A stretch of 42,404 bases of DNA, taken from Defluviicoccus sp. (lineage in GTDB: Bacteria > Pseudomonadota > Alphaproteobacteria > MPNO01). The stretch is from assembly GCA_028821395.1 (NCBI GenBank), contig JAPPGP010000215.1:1-42404 (forward strand), in the 5' to 3' direction. The notes below the pieces were generated by a model, which saw nothing but the letters and a program-made list of their open reading frames with translations, was not told the DNA's origin and ran no database searches. How positions within the stretch are numbered: the first letter of the stretch is position 1; each line of letters opens with the position of its first letter. Below are positions 33,032 through 42,338 of this stretch, piece after piece. Both the position numbers and the translations under genes were made by a program.

Positions 33032-33829
33032 CCGCCAGCGCAGCAGGAAGCGCTCGGCGCGGGCGATCAGCCAGTTCACGGTGAGCCCGAGGACCGACAG
33101 GATGGCGACGCCGGCGATCAGCTCGTCCATCGCCATCAGGCTGCCGGCCAGCAGGATATAGGCGCCGATGCCGAACTCGGCGCCGATCATCTCGGCGGCG
33201 ACCAGCAGCACAATAGCGATCGCCGCCGAGATGCGGAACCCCGGCAGGATCGCCGGCAGCGCGCCCGGCAGGATGATCTTGCGCACGATCGAGAGCCAGG
33301 AGAGCCCGAAGGACTGCGCCATGCGGATCAGGCTGCGGTCGACATTGTCGACCCCGCCATAGGTCGCGACCACGGTGGGGAAGAAGGTGCCGAACAATAT
33401 GGTCGCCACCTTCGAGCCCTCGCCGATGCCGAACCAGATGACGAACAGCGGCAGCAGCGCGATCTTGGGGATCGGGAAGACCGCCGCGACCACCGGCGCC
33501 AGCCCGGCGCGGGCGAGCGAGAACAGCCCGATCGAGACGCCGACCGCCATGCCGATCAGCGTGCCGAGCGTCCAGCCCAGCACCAGACGCTGCAAGGACG
33601 CGCCCACATGCTTCCACAACAGCCCGGTCTCCACCAAATGCGACAGCGCCGCCAGCGCCTCCGACGGCGCCGGCAGCACCAGCGGCGGGATCAGCCCGGC
33701 GCGGCACCCCGCCTCCCAGAGCCCAATGACGGCGAGGAACACCAGCGGCCCGACGATGCCGAGCGGCCGGGGCAGGAACCCGCCACCCCGGAAGGGGACG
33801 GTCCTGCCGGCGTCGCGGGTCTCAGCCAC
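33026..33829 (-). CDS. ABC transporter permease, SsuC/TauC/ThiX family
   Basis: 267 residues with about six membrane segments and the BPD_transp_1 motif: GGVDNVDRSLIRMAQSFGLSWLSIVRKIILPGALPAILPGFRISAAIAIVLLVAAEMIGAEFGIGAYIL. This set usually serves aliphatic sulfonates, taurine or thiamine precursors. The GTG at 33829 overlaps the ATPase stop by 8 bp. It is convergent with the deacetylase, the reading frames overlapping by 6 bp. Confidence 0.92.
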   Translation of the reverse strand: MAETRDAGRTVPFRGGGFLPRPLGIVGPLVFLAVIGLWEAGCRAGLIPPLVLPAPSEALAALSHLVETGLLWKHVGASLQRLVLGWTLGTLIGMAVGVSIGLFSLARAGLAPVVAAVFPIPKIALLPLFVIWFGIGEGSKVATILFGTFFPTVVATYGGVDNVDRSLIRMAQSFGLSWLSIVRKIILPGALPAILPGFRISAAIAIVLLVAAEMIGAEFGIGAYILLAGSLMAMDELIAGVAILSVLGLTVNWLIARAERFLLRWRL

Positions 33830-34589
33830 CGACCAGCTCCAGCTCGGCCGCCTGGGCCTCGTCGCGGAGCAGCGTCCAGAGACGTTGCCGATGCCCTTCG
33901 AGCTCGCGGTCGTGCGCCTGGCGCGCATCCAGCGGCAGGTCGATCTCCAGGATCTCGCGGACCTCTCCGGGGCGGCGAGACAGCACCGCCACCCGGTGGC
34001 CCAGCCTGACCGCCTCCTGCAAATTGTGGGTGATGTAGACCGCCGAGAATCCCTCGCGCGTCCAGAGCTCGATCAGGTCGTCCATCAGCAGCTCGCGGGT
34101 CTGGGCGTCGAGCGCCGACAGCGGCTCGTCCATCAGCAGGAAGGCGGGCGAGACCGAGAGCGCGCGGGCGATGGCGACGCGCTGCTTCATGCCGCCCGAG
34201 AGCTGGCGCGGAAACGCCGAGCGGAACTCCGCGAGCCTTGTGCGGGCGAGCACGTCATCGACGATCCGCGCGGTCTCGGCGCGCCCGAGCGCGTGGTCCT
34301 CCAGCACGATCCGCACATTGCCCTCGACGGTGCGCCAGGGCAGCAGCGCGAAGTCCTGGAAGATATAGGTCAGCGGATTGAGCGAGCCGGGCGGCGGCTC
34401 GCCGATCTGGATCACCCTCCCCCGGTCGGGCCGTTCGAGCCCGCCGATCAGGCGCAGCAGGGTCGACTTGCCGCAGCCCGACGGCCCGATGACGCAGACG
34501 ATGCGCCCCGCCGGGATGTCGAGATCGATCCCCCGCAGCACCTCGACGTCGCCATAGGCATGGTGAAGCCCGGCGAGGCGAAGCTCCAC
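33822..34589 (-). CDS. ABC transporter ATP-binding protein, SsuB/TauB/ThiZ family
   Basis: 255 residues: Walker A GPSGCGKS (35-42), Q-loop FQDFALLPW (77-85), signature LSGGMKQR (130-137), Walker B LLMDEPLSALD (151-161), and the H-loop in YITHN. It powers the permease encoded immediately downstream. It starts 21 bases after the binding protein gene stop. Confidence 0.95.
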   Translation of the reverse strand: MELRLAGLHHAYGDVEVLRGIDLDIPAGRIVCVIGPSGCGKSTLLRLIGGLERPDRGRVIQIGEPPPGSLNPLTYIFQDFALLPWRTVEGNVRIVLEDHALGRAETARIVDDVLARTRLAEFRSAFPRQLSGGMKQRVAIARALSVSPAFLLMDEPLSALDAQTRELLMDDLIELWTREGFSAVYITHNLQEAVRLGHRVAVLSRRPGEVREILEIDLPLDARQAHDRELEGHRQRLWTLLRDEAQAAELELVGG

Positions 34590-34610
34590 CGCCGGGCCTT
34601 CCCGCCGCGG

Positions 34611-35642
34611 TCAGTAGGTCTCGACGTAGCTTCCGTCGACCAGCTTGTCGATGCCGATATCGCCCTTGACCAGCCCGGACGCCTTGAACCAGTCGAGCTG
34701 CGCCTTGACGCTGGAGAGGTTGAGCTTCGCCCCTTTGTTGAGCCGCATCGCGCCGTTGCGGATCGACGGCGCGGCCTTGGCGTAGGGCCGGCTGGTGTAG
34801 ACGTATTTGTGGATCAGCCTGACCGTCGCCTCGGCCGCCGCCTCGCCGGCGGTCTTGTCGACCAGGGCGGCGTTGAAGTCATCGACGCCCCGCGAGAACG
34901 CGGCGAGGAAACGCTTGGTGCGGTCGCGCCGCTCGGCCGCGGTCCTGGCCGAGGTGAAAACCGTGGTCACCTGGTAGTCCGGCGCGTAGTCGGCGACCCA
35001 CCCGATAATGCGGATCTTGCCGCCTTTGGCGAGCGCCTTGGCAATATGCGGCACGATCGCCCAGGCGTCGATCTGGCCCGATTTCAGCGCGCCGATGATG
35101 GCGCCCACCTTCTGCAGCGGCCGCAGCTTGATCCGCTCCATCGGGATGCCTTCCTTCGCGGCGATGCGGGATGCCATGTAGTGGAAGGAGGACCCGGTCT
35201 GGGTGATCCCGAAGCTGCGCCCGGCGAGCTTGGCGGGCGTGGTCACGCCGTCCTTCCAGGCGGCCTCGGAGACCAGGATGGCCGAGCCGTCGATCCCCTT
35301 CTCCTCGTGCAGCGCGCCGCCGATGACCTTGATCGCGCCCTTGTCGGCGAGGTTGATCAGCCCGCCGGTGATCGCGGTGATGCCGTAATCGATGTCGCCC
35401 GAGGCGATCGCGACCGCCATCGGCGCGGCGGCCTGGAAGAACTTGAACTCCACGTCGAGCCCGGCCTCCTTGAAGTAGCCCTTCTCGAAGGCGATGAAGC
35501 TCGCCGAGTGCGACGTGAAGCGCAGCGCGCCCACGTCGATCTTGTCGGCGGCGAAGGCGGCGCTGCCCGCCAGCACCGCGGCAGCGGCCAGCAGCGCGGC
35601 GGCAAGGCGCCGGGTCGGGGCGGCATGGCGTTCGATTGGCAC
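34611..35642 (-). CDS. ABC transporter substrate-binding protein, SsuA/NMT1-like
   Basis: 343 residues with a signal peptide (RRLAAALLAAAAVLAGSAAFAA). The mature protein has VGALRFTSHSASFIAFEKGYFKEAGLDVEFKFFQAAAPMAVAIASGDIDYGITAITGGLINLA and RSFGITQTGSSFHYMASRIAAKEGI, a type II binding fold as in SsuA, TauA and ThiY. The GTG at 35642 follows GGGAGGA. First gene of a complete three-gene importer; the ligand is unknown. Confidence 0.92.
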   Translation of the reverse strand: MPIERHAAPTRRLAAALLAAAAVLAGSAAFAADKIDVGALRFTSHSASFIAFEKGYFKEAGLDVEFKFFQAAAPMAVAIASGDIDYGITAITGGLINLADKGAIKVIGGALHEEKGIDGSAILVSEAAWKDGVTTPAKLAGRSFGITQTGSSFHYMASRIAAKEGIPMERIKLRPLQKVGAIIGALKSGQIDAWAIVPHIAKALAKGGKIRIIGWVADYAPDYQVTTVFTSARTAAERRDRTKRFLAAFSRGVDDFNAALVDKTAGEAAAEATVRLIHKYVYTSRPYAKAAPSIRNGAMRLNKGAKLNLSSVKAQLDWFKASGLVKGDIGIDKLVDGSYVETY

Positions 35643-35761
35643 GTTCCGATCCTCCCTGGGACAGGCTGTGAGAGCCCGGCATCATACTGAAGCGCGCGAC
35701 GGCTGCGAGTCCCTGGGTCGTGGCGCCGGCGGGGGCCGCCCCCGGGCGGAGGGCGCGGCGC

Positions 35762-38700
35762 TCACCAGCCCGCGGTCAGGCGGGCCCCCACCGCGTGCTC
35801 GGGCGGCCGGCCGCCGCCCGCCGTCTCGCGCCGCGCGGCCTCGAACCTGAGGCCGAAATCCACCCGCGCGGGACGGGCCCGCTCCAGCCGCCAGCCGAGG
35901 CTGTATTGCCGGTGCGACTCCGCCAGCTCCAGCCCGAGCTCGGGCGTGGCGGTGAGGCGGTCGGCCAGCATTGCGAACCCGTAGCCCAGCCGCGCGTCCA
36001 GCCGGCCCTTCGCCTCGACCCCGCGCGCCGCGCCGGCCGGCGACCACAGCGTCTCCGTCCCGCTCTCCGCCCGCCCCCAGCCCGGTTGGAGCGAGAACGA
36101 GAAACCCCGTCCCAGCGCGTCCGCGGACAGCGCCGCCGAGCCCGAGACGCCCCATTCCTCGCGGCCGCTCTCCTCGTGCGCGACCAGGACGCGGGCCCGG
36201 CTCTCCACCGCGAAACCTCCCACCGCGTAGCGCATCCCGCCGCCCAGCTCCATCCCGGCGCCGTTCTCCGCATCGCCCCCGTCGAGGCGCAGCCCGAGCT
36301 CGCCCGACGGCGTGAGGGTCGCGCCGTCTCCCACGTCGAAGTCGCGCGCCGCATCGAGGATCAGCCGGAGCCGGTTGGCGTCGCCCCGGGCCGCGTCCAG
36401 GTCCCGCGCCGCGTCGGTCTCGGTCCGCACCCACATCGCATCCGACCTCACCGACACGCGCGCGCCGTCCGTCCGTTCTCCGTCCAGCAGGAGGCCCTTG
36501 ATGCCGACCGCGCCCATCCGCATCGCTATTCTCGTCTCGATGGCCGCCCGGCCCTCGGGCGTCAGCGTGAGGTCGCCGGCGCCGTAGCCGGCCAGCCCCC
36601 AGGCGCTCAGCCTCTCGCTCAGCGCGACCCGCGCATAGGGGTAGAGGCCGGTGAGGTCGCTCTCGATCGCGCCCGCCTCGCCTCCGCCGCTGCCGGACGC
36701 GACCGGCCGGTAGTCGCCTTCGGCCCTGCTGAACCCGACCGCGACGCCCGCCAGAACGCGCCCCCACGCGCCGTCGGCGCCGAGGAACGCCGTGGTCACG
36801 TCGGACTCCATTCTCATCCCGTCCGCCCGCGCCTCGAAGGCGTCGAACGCCATGCTGCCCCAGAGGGCGTAGGCGCCGCCTTGGCCGGCCTCGCCCTCCG
36901 AGAGGTGGAACGCGCTGCCGCGCAGCAGCTCCTCCCCGCTCATCCCGCGGCTCACGCGGCGGCCGGCCGCGTCCCCGGCATCGTCCGGCCAGCCCGGCCG
37001 GCCCGCGCGAGACGCCCCCGGCAGGCCGGTCCCGGGGCCGCCGACGCGCTGACCGCCGAGGGTCGCCCGCGATCCTCCGCCGAGCTCGAGGCGCGCCGTC
37101 ACCGCGTCCACCGCCTGGTCGCCGACGGTGCTGCCGAAGCGGGCGTTCCAGGCCTCGAGCATCGCGTTACCGGCGGCCGGGGTGACATCGACGGTCATGG
37201 TGTAGGCCGCCGCGCTCTCGTCGCTGCCGTCGCTCACCCGGAAGGTGAAGCTGGTATAGGGGTCGCCGAATTCGTTCGCCGCCGCGGCGAAGACCAGCCG
37301 GCCCGCGTCGATGTCGGCGCGGGAGATCGACTGGCCGGCGGTCACCGCCGCGCCGCCATTGGTCAGCGCGCCGGCCGCCGGCAGGGTGGCGATCCTGACG
37401 CTCGCGAGCGTGTCGCCCACATTGGTGTCGGAGAAGCCGAAATCGCCCGCCTGGAAGGCGTAGGGCGTGTCCTCTCGCGCGGTCACCTCGCGGTCGGCCG
37501 CGACCGGCGCGGCGTTCGGCAGGGTGACGTCGACGGTCATGGTGTAGGCCGACGCGCTCTCGGCGGTGCCGTCGCTCACCCGGAAGCCGAAGCGGGCGTA
37601 AGCGTCGCCGAATTCGTTCGCCGCCGCGGCGAAGACCAGCCGGCCCGCGTCGATGTCGGCGCGGGAGATCGACTGGCCGGCGGTCACCGCCGCGCCGCCA
37701 TTGGTCAGCGCGCCGGCCGCCGGCAGGGTGGCGATCCTGACGCTCGCGAGCGTGTCGCCCACATTGGTGTCGGAGAAGCCGAAATCGCCCGCCTGGAAGG
37801 CGTAGGGCGTGTCCTCTCGCGCGGTCACCTCGCGGTCGGCCGCGACCGGCGCGGCGTTCGGCAGGGTGACGTCGACGGTCATGGTGTAGGCCGACGCGCT
37901 CTCGGCGGTGCCGTCGCTCACCCGGAAAGTGAAGCGGGCGTAAGCGTCGCCCAGGGCGTCCGCCGCCGGGGTAAAGACCAGCTTGTCCGTGTCGAGGTCG
38001 GCGCGGGAGATCGACTGGTCGGGCGTCACCGCCGTGCCGTCATGGGTCAGCTCGCCCGCCATGGGCAGGGTCGCGATCTTCACGCTCTCAAGCGCGTCGT
38101 CGGGGTCCACGTCGGCGAAGCCGAAATCGCCGGCCGAGAAGGCGCGGGGCGTATTCACCGCGGTCGCGACCGTTCGATCGGACGCGGTCGGCGGGTCGTT
38201 CGCCGCGGTCACTTCGACGGTCATGGTGTAGGCCGACGCGCTCTCGTCGGTGCCGTCGCTCACCCGGAAGGTGAAGCGGGCGTAATCCTCGCCGAAGGCG
38301 TTCGCCGCCGGGGCGAAGACCAGCTTGCTCGCGTCGATGTCGGCCCTGGAGATCGACTGGCCGGGGGTCACCGGCATGCCGTCATGGGTGAGTGCGCCCC
38401 GCGCCGGCGGGGTCGCGATCCTGACGCTCGCCAGCATGTCGTCCACATTCGTGTCGGCGAAGCCGAAATCGTCGGCCGAAAAGGCGTAGGGCGTGTCCTC
38501 TTGCGCGGTCACCTCGCGGTCGGCCGCGGTCGGCACGAGGTTCTCGTCGGTCACGATGACGGTCATGGTGTATTCGTCCGCGCTCAGGGCGGCGCCGTCG
38601 CTCACCTTGAAGGTGAAGGTGGCATAGGGATTGCCCATGGCGTTCGCCGCCGGGGTGAAGACCAGCTTGCCCGCGTCGATATCGGCCTTGTCGATCGGCA

Positions 38701-41700
38701 GGTCGGGCGTCACCGCCGTGCCGTCCTCGGTCAGCGAGCCGGCGGTGGGCGGGGTCACGATCCGCACTCTGTCAAGCGCGTCGTCGGGGTCCACGTCCTC
38801 GAAGCCGAAATCGCCGGCCGAGAAGGCGTAGGGCGTGTCCACCCCGATCGCGACCGTCTTGTCGGCGGCGGTCGGCGGGTCGTTCACGGGAATCACCTCG
38901 AAGCTCACGGTGTAGGTGTCCGCGCTCTCGTCGGTGCCGTCGCTCACCCTGTAGGTGAAGCTGGCATAGGGATCTCCCGAGGCGTTCGCCGCCGGGGCGA
39001 AGACCAGCTTGCCGGCCTCGATGTCGGCGAAGGAGATCGACTGGCCGGGGGTCACCGGCATGCCGTCATTGGTCAGCTCGCCCGCCGTCGGCAGGGTCAC
39101 GATCCGCACGCTCGCCAGCGTGTCGCCCGTGTCCTCGTCGAAGAAGCCGAAGAGGCCGGGCGAGAAGGTGACGGGCGTGTCCTCGCGGATTGTCAGCTCC
39201 TGGCCGTCGGCGACCGGCGGGTCGTTCACCGCGTTCACGACGACGGTCAGGGTGTAGGTGTCGGCGCTCTCGGCGGTGCCGTCGCTCACCTTGAAGGTGA
39301 AGCTGGCATAGGGATCTCCCGAGGCGTTCGCCGCCGGGGCGAAGACCAGCTTGCCGGCGTCGATGTCGGCCCTGGTGATCGACTGGTCGGGGGTCACCGC
39401 GGTGCCGTCATTGGTGAGCTCGCCCGCCGTCGGCAGGGTCACGATCTTGACGCTCGCCAGCGTGCCGTCCGGGTCCACGTCGGCGAAGCGGAAATCGCCG
39501 GCCAAGATGGTGTAGGGCGTGTCCTCGTCGGTGGTGACCGTGTTGTTCGCCGAGGTGGGCGGGTCGTTCACCGCGGTCACGTCGATGGTCATGGTGTAGA
39601 CCTCCGCGCTCTCGTCCATGCCGTCGCTCACCCGGAAGGTGAAGCGGGCGTAAGCGGGGCCGGAGGCGTCCGCCGCCGGGGTAAAGACCAGCCTGCTCGC
39701 TTCGAATTCGGGAACGGAGACCGACTGGCCGGGGGACGCCGGCGTGTTGTCGAAGGTCAGCGAGCCCGCCGTCGGCAGGGTCACGATCCGCACGCTCACC
39801 AGCGAGTCGAGGCTGTCCATGTCGTTGAAGGCGAAGTCGAGGAAGTTAAAGTAGAGTTTCGCGTCCTCCAGCACGGTTAACGTGTGGTCGGCGGAGGTGG
39901 GCAGGTCGTTCACCGAGGTCACGGCGACGGTCATGGTGTAGGCGGAGCCTTCGCTCTCGGCGATGCCGTCGCTCACGTGAAACTGGAAGTAGGCATGGGA
40001 GGGGGCGAATTCATTCGGGGCCGGGGTGAAGACCAGCTTGCCCGCGTCGATGTCCGCCCTGGAGACCGGCTGGTCGGGCATCACCTCCGTGCCGTCATTG
40101 GTCAGCGATCCCCGCGACGGCCCGAACGTGATCCTCACGCTCGCCAGCGTGTCGCCCGTGTCCACGTCCTGGAAGCCGAAATCGTCGGCCGAGAAGGTGT
40201 AGGGCGTGTCCTCCTCCGTGGTGACCGTGCTGTTTGCCGCGGTCGGCGGGTCGTTCACCGCGGTCACGTGGAAGGTCATGGTGTAGACCTCCGCGCTCTC
40301 GGCGATGCCGTCGCTCACCCGGAAGGTGAGGCTGGCATAGGGCTGGTCGAACTCGTCCTCCGCCGGGGCGAAGACCAGCTTGCCGGCGTCGAGGTCGGCA
40401 AAGGAGATCGACTGGTCTGCCTGCACCGCCGTGCCGTCGTTGGTCAGCGAGCCCCGCGCCGGCAGGGTCACGATCCGCACGCTCGCCAGCGTGCCGTCCA
40501 CGTCGACGAAGCCGAAGTCGTCGGCCGAGAAGGCGTAGGGCGTGTCCTCCTCGGTGGTGATCGTCTTGCCGGCGCCGGCCGGCGGGTCGTTGACCGCGTT
40601 CACTACGACGGTCAGGGTGTAGGTGTCCGCGCTCTCGGCGGTGACGTCGCTCACCCGGAAGGTGAGGCTGGCATAGGGCTGGTCGAACTCGTCCTCCGCC
40701 GGGGCGAAGACCAGCTTGCCGGCGTCGATGTCGGCCCTGGAGATCGACTGGTTTGCCTGCACCGCCGTGCCGTCGAGGGTCAGCGAGCCCGCCATGGGCG
40801 GGGTCACGATCCGCACGCTCGCCAGCGCGTCGTCCAGGTCCACGTCGGAGAAGCCGAAATCGTCGGCCGAGAAGGTGTAGGTCGTGTCCTCCTGCATGGG
40901 CACCGTGCTGTTTGCCGCGGTGGGCGGGTCGTTGAGCGGGGCCACGTTGAAGGTCATGGTGTAGTCGTCGGCGCTCTCGCCGTCGTTGCTGATCACCTTG
41001 AAGGTGAGCCTGGCGTAATCGTCGCCGAAGGCGTTCTCCGCCGGGGCGAAGATCAGCAGGCCCACGTCGATTTGGGCCCTGGGGAACACCTGGTTGGCCA
41101 TCACCGCCTGGCCGTCGATGGTCAGCAAGCCCGCCGCCGGCAGGGTCACGATCCGCACGGCGGCCAGCATGTCGCCCTCGTCCGGGTCGGAGAAGTTGAA
41201 GTGGGAGGCCTGGAGGGCCTGGCGCCCGTCCTCGAGCACGCGCACGACCGCGTCCTCCGCGGTCGGCCGGTCGGGAACGGGGGTCACGTGGAACGTCATG
41301 ATGTAGGTCGACGCGCTCTCGTCGGCGCCGTCGCTCACGCGGAACATGAAGCTGGCATAGCCATTGCCGAACTCGTTCGCCGCCGGGGCGAAGACCAGCT
41401 TGTTCGCGTCGATGTCGGCCCTGGAGATCGACTGGTCGGGCGTCACCGGCATGCCGTCGAGGGTCAGCGAGCCGCGCGTTGGCGGGGTCACGATCCGCAC
41501 GCTCGCCAGCGCGTCGCCGTCCATGTCGATGAAGACGAAGAGGGGGGCGGTGAGGGCGCGCTCCGTGTCCTCGGCCATGGGAACGGCGTCGCTTGCCCCG
41601 AGCGGCGGGTCGTTCACCGGGTTCACGGTGATGCTCATGGTGTAGGTCGACGCGCTCTCGGCGGTGCCGTCGCTCACCTTGAAGGTGAAGCCGGTAAGAG

Positions 41701-42088
41701 GAAAGCCGAAGCGGTTCCTCCCCGGGGTGAAGACCAGCTTGTTCCCGTCGATGTCGGCCCTGGTGATCGACTGGTCGGGAATCACCGGCGTGCCGTCGGC
41801 GGTCAGCGAGCCGGCCGCGGGCAGGGCCACGATCTTCACGCTCGCCAGCGTGTCGCCCGCGTCGGTGTCGGAGAAGCGGAAGTCGGTCGCCTTGAAGGTG
41901 TAGGGCGTGTCCTCGTCGGTGGTGACCGTGCTGTTGGCGGCGGTCGGCGCGGCGTTCTGCGCCCAGGCCTGCGGGCTCGGCGCCAGGCAGGCGAGCACGA
42001 GGAGGACCGCGGCGCCGGCGAGGCGCGCGGCCGCGGGACGGCTCGGGGACTCGCGGCCGGTTGCGCGCGAAGAGGCGGTATCGTTCAC
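35762..42088 (-). CDS. giant autotransporter with 14 tandem Ig/cadherin-like repeats
   Basis: 2108 residues from a GTG at 42088 with AGGAG eight bases upstream. Residues 1-43 are a signal peptide (AGAAVLLVLACLAPSPQAWA). Residues 45-1637 are 14 repeats of about 114 residues, each with NDPPTAA...EDTPYxFxAxDFGFxDxDxxDxLASVRI, GxLTxDGxxVTPDQSIxRADIDAGKLVFAPA and FTFRVSDGTxESAxxYTMTVxV. This resembles tandem-95/VCBS-type cadherin-like repeats, and the Asp-rich D-x-D-x-x-D sites suggest Ca2+ binding. After a Gly-rich linker, residues about 1716-2108 are an autotransporter barrel ending in GW. A surface adhesin is the likely role. Long open frames on the other strand are shadows. Confidence 0.93.
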   Translation of the reverse strand: MNDTASSRATGRESPSRPAAARLAGAAVLLVLACLAPSPQAWAQNAAPTAANSTVTTDEDTPYTFKATDFRFSDTDAGDTLASVKIVALPAAGSLTADGTPVIPDQSITRADIDGNKLVFTPGRNRFGFPLTGFTFKVSDGTAESASTYTMSITVNPVNDPPLGASDAVPMAEDTERALTAPLFVFIDMDGDALASVRIVTPPTRGSLTLDGMPVTPDQSISRADIDANKLVFAPAANEFGNGYASFMFRVSDGADESASTYIMTFHVTPVPDRPTAEDAVVRVLEDGRQALQASHFNFSDPDEGDMLAAVRIVTLPAAGLLTIDGQAVMANQVFPRAQIDVGLLIFAPAENAFGDDYARLTFKVISNDGESADDYTMTFNVAPLNDPPTAANSTVPMQEDTTYTFSADDFGFSDVDLDDALASVRIVTPPMAGSLTLDGTAVQANQSISRADIDAGKLVFAPAEDEFDQPYASLTFRVSDVTAESADTYTLTVVVNAVNDPPAGAGKTITTEEDTPYAFSADDFGFVDVDGTLASVRIVTLPARGSLTNDGTAVQADQSISFADLDAGKLVFAPAEDEFDQPYASLTFRVSDGIAESAEVYTMTFHVTAVNDPPTAANSTVTTEEDTPYTFSADDFGFQDVDTGDTLASVRITFGPSRGSLTNDGTEVMPDQPVSRADIDAGKLVFTPAPNEFAPSHAYFQFHVSDGIAESEGSAYTMTVAVTSVNDLPTSADHTLTVLEDAKLYFNFLDFAFNDMDSLDSLVSVRIVTLPTAGSLTFDNTPASPGQSVSVPEFEASRLVFTPAADASGPAYARFTFRVSDGMDESAEVYTMTIDVTAVNDPPTSANNTVTTDEDTPYTILAGDFRFADVDPDGTLASVKIVTLPTAGELTNDGTAVTPDQSITRADIDAGKLVFAPAANASGDPYASFTFKVSDGTAESADTYTLTVVVNAVNDPPVADGQELTIREDTPVTFSPGLFGFFDEDTGDTLASVRIVTLPTAGELTNDGMPVTPGQSISFADIEAGKLVFAPAANASGDPYASFTYRVSDGTDESADTYTVSFEVIPVNDPPTAADKTVAIGVDTPYAFSAGDFGFEDVDPDDALDRVRIVTPPTAGSLTEDGTAVTPDLPIDKADIDAGKLVFTPAANAMGNPYATFTFKVSDGAALSADEYTMTVIVTDENLVPTAADREVTAQEDTPYAFSADDFGFADTNVDDMLASVRIATPPARGALTHDGMPVTPGQSISRADIDASKLVFAPAANAFGEDYARFTFRVSDGTDESASAYTMTVEVTAANDPPTASDRTVATAVNTPRAFSAGDFGFADVDPDDALESVKIATLPMAGELTHDGTAVTPDQSISRADLDTDKLVFTPAADALGDAYARFTFRVSDGTAESASAYTMTVDVTLPNAAPVAADREVTAREDTPYAFQAGDFGFSDTNVGDTLASVRIATLPAAGALTNGGAAVTAGQSISRADIDAGRLVFAAAANEFGDAYARFGFRVSDGTAESASAYTMTVDVTLPNAAPVAADREVTAREDTPYAFQAGDFGFSDTNVGDTLASVRIATLPAAGALTNGGAAVTAGQSISRADIDAGRLVFAAAANEFGDPYTSFTFRVSDGSDESAAAYTMTVDVTPAAGNAMLEAWNARFGSTVGDQAVDAVTARLELGGGSRATLGGQRVGGPGTGLPGASRAGRPGWPDDAGDAAGRRVSRGMSGEELLRGSAFHLSEGEAGQGGAYALWGSMAFDAFEARADGMRMESDVTTAFLGADGAWGRVLAGVAVGFSRAEGDYRPVASGSGGGEAGAIESDLTGLYPYARVALSERLSAWGLAGYGAGDLTLTPEGRAAIETRIAMRMGAVGIKGLLLDGERTDGARVSVRSDAMWVRTETDAARDLDAARGDANRLRLILDAARDFDVGDGATLTPSGELGLRLDGGDAENGAGMELGGGMRYAVGGFAVESRARVLVAHEESGREEWGVSGSAALSADALGRGFSFSLQPGWGRAESGTETLWSPAGAARGVEAKGRLDARLGYGFAMLADRLTATPELGLELAESHRQYSLGWRLERARPARVDFGLRFEAARRETAGGGRPPEHAVGARLTAGW
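37262..37585. repeat. 324-bp perfect tandem copy, right member (repeat 14 side)
   Basis: Identical by eye to 37604-37927, offset by exactly 342 bases, one repeat unit. The identity includes synonymous positions, so it reflects a recent duplication or gene conversion. Confidence 0.85.
37604..37927. repeat. 324-bp perfect tandem copy, left member (repeat 13 side)
   Basis: Partner of 37262-37585. Divergence resumes just beyond the edges: GGAAGCC against GGAAAGT at one side. Confidence 0.85.
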
Positions 42089-42179
42089 TTCAACATCTCC
42101 TGTCGGCGCGACGGGGCGATTGGCCCGACGGTCCCCGATGCGCGGTGTCCGGTTCGGCAAGCGCAAGCATGACAACGAT

Positions 42180-42242
42180 AGTATATTGGAATGTTGCCAT
42201 ATCCAAAAAGGGATATCGCGCGACGTGACGCTATCGATAGCG
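42180..42242 (-). promoter_or_regulatory. autotransporter promoter region with two palindromes
   Basis: TATACT on the minus strand (42185-42180) is a good -10 about 90 bases before the GTG; the -35 is weak (TTTTGG). ATATCC-AAAAAG-GGATAT (42199-42216) overlaps the -35 and a perfect 14-bp palindrome CGCTATCGATAGCG (42229-42242) lies further upstream. The stretch is AT-rich compared with its surroundings. Confidence 0.5.
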
Positions 42243-42338
42243 AAAACGGTATCGATGACGCGCCGGCGCCGGCGTCAGCTGTCGGCGGGCAGGCCGGGGC
42301 GGGGGCGGCGGGGCGTTTTCCCCGCGCCGCCGTCTCGG

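Larger units (their letters stand above)
37180..41956 (-). repeat. array of 14 coding repeats (about 342 bp each)
   Basis: This spans the repeat region of the autotransporter. Repeats 4-12 are more alike than 1-3 and 7. Repeat 5 is about two residues shorter and repeat 6 one longer. Periodicity is maintained with no frame disruption, as expected when copies are exchanged by recombination. Confidence 0.85.

Noticed and set aside
35643..35761. Possible thiamine riboswitch before the ThiXYZ/SsuABC-like importer
   Set aside because: No CTGAGA...ACCTGATC-type thi box is present on the coding strand.
35720..39880. An unbroken 1386-codon open frame on the plus strand opposite the autotransporter, with a second of 762 codons at 39884-42172
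   Set aside because: It is His/Arg/Gly-rich and low-complexity with periodicity copied from the repeats on the other strand. The minus-strand frame has a signal peptide, ribosome site and recognised domains; absence of stops is a GC-bias effect.
41987..41996. Lipobox-like VLAC in the autotransporter signal peptide
   Set aside because: A lipid anchor is not expected for a barrel autotransporter, and AWA-Q a few residues later is a good signal peptidase I site.
42252..42338. GC-rich hairpin (GGCGGGGCG...CGCGCCGCC) as terminator of the upstream autotransporter
   Set aside because: The stem is imperfect, no U-tract follows on the minus strand, and such hairpins are common by chance at this GC content.
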